From DASYSA01 sp036003885 (GTDB lineage Bacteria; Acidobacteriota; Blastocatellia; UBA7656): a stretch of DNA of 5,776 bases. How positions within the stretch are numbered: position 1 is the first letter of the stretch; each line of letters starts with the position of its first letter. The stretch covers positions 1 through 5,776 of the forward strand of contig DASYSA010000434.1 in the NCBI GenBank assembly GCA_036003885.1, written 5' to 3'. The translations under genes and the position numbers were made by a program. The notes beneath the pieces are model-generated. The model made no database searches and had not been told where the DNA came from. It worked only from the letters and a program-made list of their open reading frames with translations. Of the stretch, positions 1-4,619 are shown one piece after another.

Positions 1-57
1 CTGGTTGCGGCCCGGATACTAGCACCCGCCGAAATAAGCTTCAAGCAGCAGGGCGGA
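1..57. other. window edge, no supported gene
   Basis: No start codon with a ribosome binding site is visible on either strand. One plus-strand frame closes after six codons (stop at 20-22) and could be the tail of an upstream gene, but six residues are too few to judge. Another plus frame stays open through the repeat that follows; its low-complexity Gly/Arg/Pro content argues against coding. Confidence 0.3.
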
Positions 58-179
58 GGGGGAGTGGGAGAGTGGGGGAGCGGGAGAGTGGGGGAGCGGG
101 CGCATGTGATGGTCGGGAGGCAAGCCAAAGTCCGCAAGCCAAAGTCCACTCTCTCACTCCCCCACTCTCCCACTCTCCT
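58..179. repeat. G-rich inverted repeat of 8-bp units at mazG 3' end
   Basis: The left arm (58-97) is five tandem octads of consensus GGGRGAGY. The right arm (148-179) is four octads of the opposite sense, consensus ACTCYCCC. Aligning 58-89 with 148-179 gives a 32-bp stem with about four mismatches and a loop of 58 nt. The right arm touches the mazG stop codon (TAA, minus strand, 179-181), so the mazG transcript would fold here immediately after translation ends. It could act as a 3' stabiliser or a terminator-like element, but there is no clear U-tract, so it is annotated as a repeat. Confidence 0.8.
120..147. repeat. 14-bp perfect tandem duplication in the loop
   Basis: GCAAGCCAAAGTCC occurs twice back to back (120-133 and 134-147), inside the loop of the larger inverted repeat and directly beside its right arm. 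It can also be read as two alternating 7-bp words. No function is evident; slipped-strand duplication is the simplest explanation. Confidence 0.8.
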
Positions 180-1027
180 TAGTCTGTATCATCTGCGCGA
201 TCTGCGGATGCTTTCTCCTTCCGCTTGGCTTCATCCCACAACTCATCCATCTCGATGTGGTCCGAATCCGCAGGCTTGCGCCCCTGCTCGCGCAAGCGTT
301 CCTCGATATAGCGGAAGCGCCGTCGGAATTTTCGGTTCGAAGCCTTGAGCGCGCTCTCCGGATCGATGCCCAGCAATCGCGCTACGTTCACCGCCACAAA
401 GAGCAGATCGCCCGCCTCGTCCTCGATCTCTCGCTCATCCCTCTCTTCGCGAGCAACGGCGCTCTTCAATTCGTCTACCTCTTCATCGAGCTTCTCCAGA
501 ACCGAAGCAACGTCAGGCCAATCGAAGTCAACTCTCGAGACCTTAGTCGTCATCTGAAATGCTTCCATCACTGCGGGCAATTTGGTTGACACGCTGTCGA
601 GCATGGAGCCGCCCACGTCGGCCTTCTTGCCTTTGGCGACAAGTTCTGCCTCCTTGATTGCCTCCCAGTTTCGAAGGACCTCGCCGGAGCTTTCGGCTTT
701 GTCATCACCGAAAACGTGAGGATGGCGCCGAACCATCTTCGCGGCGATGCGTTCGATAACAGCGGCTACATCGAATCTGCTCTCTTCAGTTGCGATCTGG
801 CTGTGGAAGACGACCTGAAGCAGCAGATCCCCGAGTTCGCCTATGAACTCTTCGTCGTTGCCCTCGTCGATGGCCTCGACGACTTCGTAGGCCTCTTCGA
901 GCAACATAGGCTTGAGACTCTGGTGGGTCTGTTCGCGGTCCCAGGGGCAACCTCCTGGCGCTCGCAGCCGTGCGATCAACTCGACCAGTTCGGCAAATCT
1001 CTCCGCCGCACCTGTTGGATTAACCAT
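179..1027 (-). CDS. mazG: nucleoside triphosphate pyrophosphohydrolase MazG
   Basis: A 282-residue cytosolic MazG, slightly longer than the E. coli protein (263 aa). The family hydrolyses canonical and aberrant (d)NTPs to NMP and pyrophosphate, cleaning the nucleotide pool and, in E. coli, lowering (p)ppGpp under starvation. Two tandem MazG domains are visible. The first has GCPWDREQT at 26-34, the Mg-binding EExxE at 44-48 and ExxD at 64-67, then RRHPHVFGD at 100-108. The second has EExxE at 182-186, ExxD at 204-207, and the C-terminal NRKFRRRF (231-238) and W264. All metal-binding acidic residues are present in both halves, so an active enzyme is expected. The ATG at 1027 fits the family N-terminus; no Shine-Dalgarno sequence precedes it (see the promoter entry). 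Its two nearest upstream neighbours lie on the same strand but 227 bp away, so it is probably transcribed separately. The family call is firm. Confidence 0.97.
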   Translation of the reverse strand: MVNPTGAAERFAELVELIARLRAPGGCPWDREQTHQSLKPMLLEEAYEVVEAIDEGNDEEFIGELGDLLLQVVFHSQIATEESRFDVAAVIERIAAKMVRRHPHVFGDDKAESSGEVLRNWEAIKEAELVAKGKKADVGGSMLDSVSTKLPAVMEAFQMTTKVSRVDFDWPDVASVLEKLDEEVDELKSAVAREERDEREIEDEAGDLLFVAVNVARLLGIDPESALKASNRKFRRRFRYIEERLREQGRKPADSDHIEMDELWDEAKRKEKASADRADDTD

Positions 1028-1063
1028 ACGGCGAATTTACATGACCGAGTCGGAGAATGGCAA
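1028..1063 (-). promoter_or_regulatory. possible mazG promoter, nearly leaderless
   Basis: On the minus strand TTGCCA (1058-1063, 5/6 match to the -35 consensus) is followed after 16 nt by TGTAAA (1036-1041, 4/6 match to the -10). Only 8 nt separate the -10 from the mazG ATG, so transcription would begin at or next to the start codon. This would agree with the missing Shine-Dalgarno sequence. Matches of this quality occur by chance, so this is a suggestion only. Confidence 0.3.
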
Positions 1064-1254
1064 AAGGAAAAAGTCGAATAGCTCAAGAACGGAGTGAGTT
1101 GCGGAAGTAAGAGGCTAAAAGGAATGATACGGTGATCGAGATCTCTTAAAACGTGACGAAGCGGATGTAACTCGATATGTGATACAGGAGTTGACGGGGA
1201 ACTATGCCCGGCCGCTGAGGCTTCTCATCTGGTATCTCTCTGTTGATTTCGCTG
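1064..1254. other. intergenic spacer, nothing clear
   Basis: This spacer lies between the 3' end of the small gene pair and the mazG promoter region. I see no convincing ORF, tRNA, strong hairpin with a T-run, or repeat on either strand. It may hold the end of the upstream transcript and further control sites for mazG. Confidence 0.5.
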
Positions 1255-1605
1255 TCAGGCGTCGGATCGCCTGGGTTGCGACGAACTCGACTCAGGTTTC
1301 CCCAGGAGAGCCTCGGCGGCGAGAGTCATAGCCATTTCCAGGAACTCTTCGTAGTGAGGGATTACACTTCTGAAAAACTCGTCGCGCTGGGTGTCGCTTT
1401 CGTCCGGAAAAATCCTAAACTCGCTAGTCTTTCCCAACCTGCCAAGCTCCTCGAAGAGCAGCGCTGTCACGTAGCTTTCAAGCCAGATACTGTAGTCCTC
1501 CAGTCGGCCTGCCATCTCTTCTCTACTCGAAGGCTTAACCTCGCCCCGCCTCACAAGTTCGGCCAGGACCTGCCGTGCAACACTGGTAGGGATCGCAGAA
1601 GCCAT
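1255..1605 (-). CDS. hypothetical helical protein, 116 aa
   Basis: I do not recognise a family with confidence. The protein is acidic and looks almost entirely helical: an N-terminal helix (about 5-20), a linker with KPSSREE, a long central helix with RLEDYSIWLESYVTALLFEEL (about 34-54), a polar stretch FRIFPDESD (63-71), and a final helix starting at IPHYEEF (82-88). The tail (104-116) is Ser/Arg-rich and probably disordered. There is no signal peptide or membrane segment. The order of helices ending in a 'P-x-Y-x-E-hydrophobic' turn vaguely recalls small helical DUF5663-type proteins; this is a weak impression. It begins 4 nt after the stop of the upstream gene, so the two are probably translated from one message. 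A GAGG lies 12 nt before the ATG, rather far. The opposite-strand reading is rich in Cys, His and Arg and looks like a shadow. Confidence 0.7.
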   Translation of the reverse strand: MASAIPTSVARQVLAELVRRGEVKPSSREEMAGRLEDYSIWLESYVTALLFEELGRLGKTSEFRIFPDESDTQRDEFFRSVIPHYEEFLEMAMTLAAEALLGKPESSSSQPRRSDA

Positions 1606-1609
1606 TGTT

Positions 1610-1813
1610 TTAGGTCGCCTCGCGTGGAATGAGCACTGGCCACGAGCTCGATTCGAGACACTCCAGTATCATCTCGACTCGGCTGTCTTCAACATCAATG
1701 TTGATGTACACAGGCTCTTGTGATTGTTCCTCAACGATGAGGAAAAGGGTCGGGCCTACGGGCGGCTCTATCGGCTCGACGTGTGACTGTTCCCAACTTG
1801 TACTGACTCTCAT
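1610..1813 (-). CDS. hypothetical small acidic protein, about 67 aa
   Basis: A small acidic soluble protein of unknown function, with no transmembrane segment or signal peptide. The middle (PTLFLIVEE, then PVYINIDVED) suggests two beta strands, followed by a short helix (RVEMILECLESS) and a C-terminal WPVLIP strand, so a compact alpha/beta fold is plausible. Two in-frame ATGs exist: 1825 (71 aa) and 1813 (67 aa). The second is preferred because GGAG lies 6 nt before it, while the first has only a run of five Gs abutting its ATG. It is the first gene of a two-gene unit with the 116-aa protein (4-nt gap). A small-protein pair of this size could be a toxin-antitoxin module, but neither partner resembles a known toxin or DNA-binding antitoxin, so no function is assigned. 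Confidence 0.65.
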   Translation of the reverse strand: MRVSTSWEQSHVEPIEPPVGPTLFLIVEEQSQEPVYINIDVEDSRVEMILECLESSSWPVLIPREAT

Positions 1814-1819
1814 GTTATT

Positions 1820-1823
1820 CTCC
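1820..1823 (-). promoter_or_regulatory. ribosome binding site deciding the small-protein start
   Basis: GGAG on the minus strand, spaced 6 nt from the ATG at 1813. It lies inside the first codons of the longer alternative reading frame, which favours the shorter 67-aa product. Confidence 0.5.
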
Positions 1824-2030
1824 ATCCCCCAATTTCTTCGGCTCCCAATGCTTCAGACAAAGCAAGGGACGCGCCACGACGAGGAATGAGGGGAACCGCA
1901 GGCTCTCTCAGACCCGGTCGCGGTGTGTTTTCAAAGGCTTCGAGGTGAACAGGATCTGAGAATGATAAACCAGTGTAGCTGGAGTACCCTTCAACGGCGC
2001 GCGAACTGAGACATAATTACTCAGATAAGA

Positions 2031-2084
2031 AATGCGGAATGCGAAGTGCGAAGTACGAAATTTCGCATTTCGCGTTTCGCATTT
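2031..2084. repeat. near-palindromic array of 7-bp units
   Basis: Four left-hand heptads of consensus AATGCGA (2031-2058, variants AATGCGG, AGTGCGA, AGTACGA) run straight into right-hand heptads ending TTTCG (to 2084). The core 2038-2083 is a 46-bp near-perfect inverted repeat: 23-nt arms with no spacer, where three differences are G-T wobbles in RNA and one is an A-C mismatch. The centre is GAAATTTC. In DNA it could extrude as a cruciform; in RNA it would be a long stem. It lies between divergent genes, so a terminator role is unlikely. Confidence 0.8.
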
Positions 2085-2163
2085 CCCCGGCGCCAGTGCT
2101 AGCATTGCACCTTCAAGATCCAAGCTAAGAAAGGCTCTGTAGGCTCTTAACAGGACAGAACAT

Positions 2164-2751
2164 ATGAGTGACGAGAGAGACGCAGGCTTCAAGGTTTCGG
2201 ACCGTCGAAAGTTCAATCCGGACGGCACCCCGAAAGACCCCGCGACAGTTGACGAAGCACCGGCTATCGAAACGCCCAGGACACGACCACCAGACGAACC
2301 GCTTGCTCGCGAGGAGGGTCCCGAGAGCACAGGCAATGTTCTCTCTTTCCCCGGCGAAACTGTTAAGAAAAAGGACCCCGACGCCGTACCCGAGGCGGTG
2401 AGCGGCGGCGGAACCCCTTCCCAGGCCTCCCCGCGACAGAGTGCCAATGCGGGCGCCGCGAGGGCATACGACCAGGCAAGCACCGCCTCACAGTCGCGCC
2501 TGCCTGCAGCCTCCTTCCTCGGTCTGGCCAACATGCTCGGCGTCGAGGCCGCAATGCACCTGGGCCTTATTGAGGCCGGACCCGGAGAAGACAGGACCAT
2601 CGACCTCGACGCGGCCAGACACGTAATCGACCTGCTCGGAATACTTCAAGAGAAGACGCGCGGCAATCTCGCCCCCGAAGAGAATACCCTGCTAGACAAC
2701 ATGCTCGCGGACCTGCGCATGCAGTTCGTCGCAGCATCCGGAAGGCGATGA
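2164..2751 (+). CDS. DUF1844 domain-containing protein
   Basis: A 195-residue cytosolic protein of unknown function. Residues 1-24 hold a conserved-looking FKVSDRRKFNPDG segment, as seen at the head of several DUF1844 proteins of Acidobacteriota (from memory). Residues 25-115 form a Pro/Ala/Ser/Glu-rich linker that is probably disordered. The DUF1844 domain occupies about 116-188: a helix with FLGLANMLGVEAAMHLG, then the signature HVIDLLGILQEKTRGNL (153-169), an acidic PEEN turn, and LLDNMLADLRMQFV. The family is small and all-helical and has no established biochemical role. The ATG at 2164 has AGGA 8 nt upstream. Its stop overlaps the next gene's start by 4 bp (ATGA), so it is translationally coupled to the PhnP-like hydrolase. 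Confidence 0.9.
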   Translation: MSDERDAGFKVSDRRKFNPDGTPKDPATVDEAPAIETPRTRPPDEPLAREEGPESTGNVLSFPGETVKKKDPDAVPEAVSGGGTPSQASPRQSANAGAARAYDQASTASQSRLPAASFLGLANMLGVEAAMHLGLIEAGPGEDRTIDLDAARHVIDLLGILQEKTRGNLAPEENTLLDNMLADLRMQFVAASGRR

Positions 2752-3503
2752 GAGTCACCTTCCTCGGCACGGGCACATCGGTCGGCGTTCCAGCCGTTGG
2801 CTGCGAGTGCGAGACCTGCCTGTCCGAAGATCCGAGAGACAAGCGACTCCGGACGTCGGTGCTCATTGAACATCGCGGCTCCAGTTTCCTGATAGACGCT
2901 TCGACCGACTTCCGCCAACAAGCGTTGCGCACGGGCATCAAGAAGCTTGACAGCATCCTGTTCACGCACGCTCATGCGGATCACTGCTTTGGTCTGGATG
3001 ATGCGCGACCGCTGATGTTTCGCCACGGGCCCCTTGCATGCTTCGCCACCGAAGTAACCTGGCAGGGGCTGCGGCGGATTTACTCATATGTCTTCGACCC
3101 GGCGCCTTACCCCGGTGTTCCGCGAATAGTCCCGCATCGCATCGAAGGGGCCTTCACGCTATTCGGCCTCAACGTCCAACCCCTGACGGTGATTCATGGA
3201 AGATTGCCGGTTACCGCGTTTCGTATAGGTGACTTCGCGTACGTTACCGACTGCAATGAGATTCCGGCTGAGACCTGTAGCAGCCTTCTGGGTCTGGACT
3301 TGCTGGTGATCGACGCGCTTCGCTTCAAGGCTCACCCGACACACATGACGCTGGACCAGTCACTCGGCTACATTGGGAGGCTGAAGCCCAGGCGCGCATT
3401 GCTGACGCATATCTCGCATGATATCAAGCACGAGGAGACCAGCGGCCACTTGCCCGCTGACGTTGATATCGCATATGACGGACTAACGGTAGAGGTGAGT
3501 TAG
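2748..3503 (+). CDS. PhnP-like MBL-fold metallo-hydrolase
   Basis: A 251-residue cytosolic metallo-beta-lactamase-fold hydrolase closest to the PhnP branch; E. coli PhnP is a phosphoribosyl cyclic phosphodiesterase of similar length. Visible motifs: FLGTGTSVGVP at the N-terminus (5-15), a Cys cluster GCECETC (18-24) matching the structural zinc site of PhnP, the dinuclear metal motif HAHADH (74-79), H150, YVTD with D168, D189, and LLTHISHD (218-225), followed by the family's C-terminal YDGLTVEV. All expected metal ligands appear present, so it should be active. No phosphonate (phn) genes are nearby, so the substrate is probably another cyclic phosphodiester and the symbol phnP is not assigned. 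It overlaps the DUF1844 gene by 4 bp; GGAAGG sits only 2 nt before the start, so coupling probably drives translation. The start is fixed by the N-terminal beta strand of the fold. Confidence 0.93.
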   Translation: MRVTFLGTGTSVGVPAVGCECETCLSEDPRDKRLRTSVLIEHRGSSFLIDASTDFRQQALRTGIKKLDSILFTHAHADHCFGLDDARPLMFRHGPLACFATEVTWQGLRRIYSYVFDPAPYPGVPRIVPHRIEGAFTLFGLNVQPLTVIHGRLPVTAFRIGDFAYVTDCNEIPAETCSSLLGLDLLVIDALRFKAHPTHMTLDQSLGYIGRLKPRRALLTHISHDIKHEETSGHLPADVDIAYDGLTVEVS

Positions 3504-3505
3504 CG

Positions 3506-3561
3506 TTTCGAGTTTCGAGTTTCGAGTTTCGAGTTTCGAGTTTCGAGTTTCGAGTTTCGAG
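3506..3561. repeat. eight perfect tandem copies of TTTCGAG
   Basis: A 56-bp array of eight identical 7-bp units starts 2 nt after the stop codon of the hydrolase gene and ends about 70 bp before ribF. No copy carries a mutation. Each unit holds a TCGA palindrome. The array resembles short tandemly repeated repetitive sequences with 7-bp units known from cyanobacteria. Copy number is likely to vary between strains. Perfect identity suggests recent expansion by slippage or active homogenisation. Confidence 0.95.
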
Positions 3562-3633
3562 TTAAATAGACGCGACGTTGCGATCGATTGAGCGCGCCCC
3601 GTTGTCTGCTATGTGCCTGTGTGCATGCTTCGT

Positions 3634-4590
3634 ATGATAGTCTTTCGAGACCAGAATGACCTCGGGATCAGGACGCCGACCATCCTTACCTTCGGCGTGT
3701 TCGACGGTCTTCACCTGGCCCATCAGCAAATAATGAACAGGGTCGTCGAGCGGTCGCAGGCAACCGGGTTGGCCGCAACGGTGGTAACCTTCGATCCGCA
3801 TCCAAGGGCCGTGTTGCACCCCGAAACAGCCCCTCCCCTGCTTCAGACCTTTGAGCAAAAAATGGAAGGGATGGAACGGCTCGGAATCGAACAAGCCGTA
3901 GTTCTGCACTTCGGCCCCGAACTCGCCCGCGTAAGCGCGCGTGATTTTTTACGCGACACAATCTTCGGCAAGTTGGATGCCCGCGAGGTGTACCTGGGTC
4001 ACGGCTTCGCGTTTGGACACAATCGCGAAGGCCGTTTCGAATTACTGAAGCAAGTGGCGGACGAGTTGGGTCGCGGAGCCGGGGAAGTCCCCGAACTTCT
4101 CATTCGCGGGAACCGAGTCAGCTCAACTATGATTCGACGTTTACTCGGCTCGGGCCGGGCGAATCTCGCGCGCCGGATGCTGGGCCGGCCATACGGAATC
4201 GAGGGCCGGGTCATCGAAGGGCGAAAGATCGCTAAGGCAAGTCTCAACTACGCGACGGCGAACTTGAAGCCTCACAACATGGTGCTTCCGTCCAACGGCG
4301 TCTACGTGACGTTGACGCTGGTTGACGGAAAATGGCGGCGCTCGATCACCAACATCGGCCACAAGCCAACGTTTGGAGGTGATCCCGACGTGACCGTCGA
4401 AACACACGTGATCGACTTCGATCGCGAGTTGTACGGCGAGAAGATCCGAGTAAGGTTTCTTCACCGGCTGCGCGGCGAGCAGAAGTTCGAGTCGATTGAC
4501 GCGTTGCGAGCCCAGATCGAGAAGGACCGCAAACGCGCAATTCGATACTTTCAGATGACCCCGGTTCGCCGCACCCTCGAGTTTCTGTAG
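3634..4590 (+). CDS. ribF: bifunctional riboflavin kinase / FMN adenylyltransferase
   Basis: A 318-residue cytosolic enzyme that phosphorylates riboflavin to FMN and then adenylylates FMN to FAD. The N-terminal nucleotidyltransferase domain (about 1-170) shows TFGVFDGLHLAH (19-30), TFDPHP (52-57), GHGFAFGHNREG (122-133) and SSTMIRR (163-169). The C-terminal flavokinase domain (about 184-310) shows GRPYGIEGRV (184-193), ATAN (207-210), LPSNGVYVT, NIGHKPTFG (240-248), the catalytic Glu in ETH (E256), and the end motif DALRAQIEKD (289-298). Odd points: HLAH instead of the usual HxGH, G124 where Asp or Asn is usual, and an altered flavokinase loop, with ATAN for PTAN and AKASLNY before it. The start is uncertain: ATG 3634 gives MIVFRDQNDL, which aligns with the family N-terminus, but ATG 3625 and GTG 3613 (325 aa) are also in frame. 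None has a Shine-Dalgarno sequence. The gap to the next gene is 29 bp, so they are probably cotranscribed. Confidence 0.93.
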   Translation: MIVFRDQNDLGIRTPTILTFGVFDGLHLAHQQIMNRVVERSQATGLAATVVTFDPHPRAVLHPETAPPLLQTFEQKMEGMERLGIEQAVVLHFGPELARVSARDFLRDTIFGKLDAREVYLGHGFAFGHNREGRFELLKQVADELGRGAGEVPELLIRGNRVSSTMIRRLLGSGRANLARRMLGRPYGIEGRVIEGRKIAKASLNYATANLKPHNMVLPSNGVYVTLTLVDGKWRRSITNIGHKPTFGGDPDVTVETHVIDFDRELYGEKIRVRFLHRLRGEQKFESIDALRAQIEKDRKRAIRYFQMTPVRRTLEFL

Positions 4591-4607
4591 CAAGTAGCTG
4601 ATATTGT

Positions 4608-4611
4608 GGAG
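4608..4611 (+). promoter_or_regulatory. ribosome binding site of the propeller gene
   Basis: GGAG lies 8 nt before the ATG at 4620 and fixes the start of the last gene, just after the ribF stop codon. Confidence 0.7.
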
Positions 4612-4619
4612 ACCGGCTG

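Larger units (their letters stand above)
1814..2163. other. divergent intergenic region
   Basis: About 350 bp between the minus-strand small gene pair and the plus-strand DUF1844 gene, so promoters for both directions should lie here. Visible structure: a small inverted repeat CTGAG/CTCAG with a 9-nt loop (2006-2024), the 7-bp unit near-palindrome (2031-2084, separate entry), and a weak plus-strand promoter-like pair TTGCAC (2105-2110) and TAAGAA (2126-2131) with a short 15-nt spacer. AGGA at 2152-2155 is the ribosome binding site of the DUF1844 gene, 8 nt before its ATG. No convincing gene is present; a long minus-strand frame crossing this region is low complexity and antisense to the DUF1844 gene. 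Confidence 0.5.

Noticed and set aside
64..348. Open plus-strand frame over the octad repeat
   Set aside because: It is low complexity over the repeat and then antisense to the well-supported mazG gene, with a GTG start and no ribosome binding site.
1243..1632. Plus-strand frame opposite the 116-aa gene
   Set aside because: Its translation is rich in Arg, Cys, His and Ser with no domain pattern, whereas the minus frame looks like a normal acidic helical protein and pairs with its neighbour.
1255..1825. Firm toxin-antitoxin call for the small gene pair
   Set aside because: Only size and spacing support it; neither product shows a recognisable toxin fold motif or a DNA-binding antitoxin domain.
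1908..2600. Long minus-strand frame of 230 codons
   Set aside because: It is antisense to the DUF1844 gene and runs through the 7-bp palindrome; composition is Ser/Ala/Arg-rich as expected for a shadow frame in GC-rich DNA.
2748..3503. Assigning the name phnP or a phosphonate role
   Set aside because: Fold and motifs fit, but there are no other phn genes in the window, so only family membership is supported.
3506..3561. CRISPR array
   Set aside because: Units are 7 bp with no spacers, and there are no cas genes.
3504..3633. FMN riboswitch before ribF
   Set aside because: The 130 bp available are almost half tandem repeat, and the conserved RFN-element core sequences are not visible.
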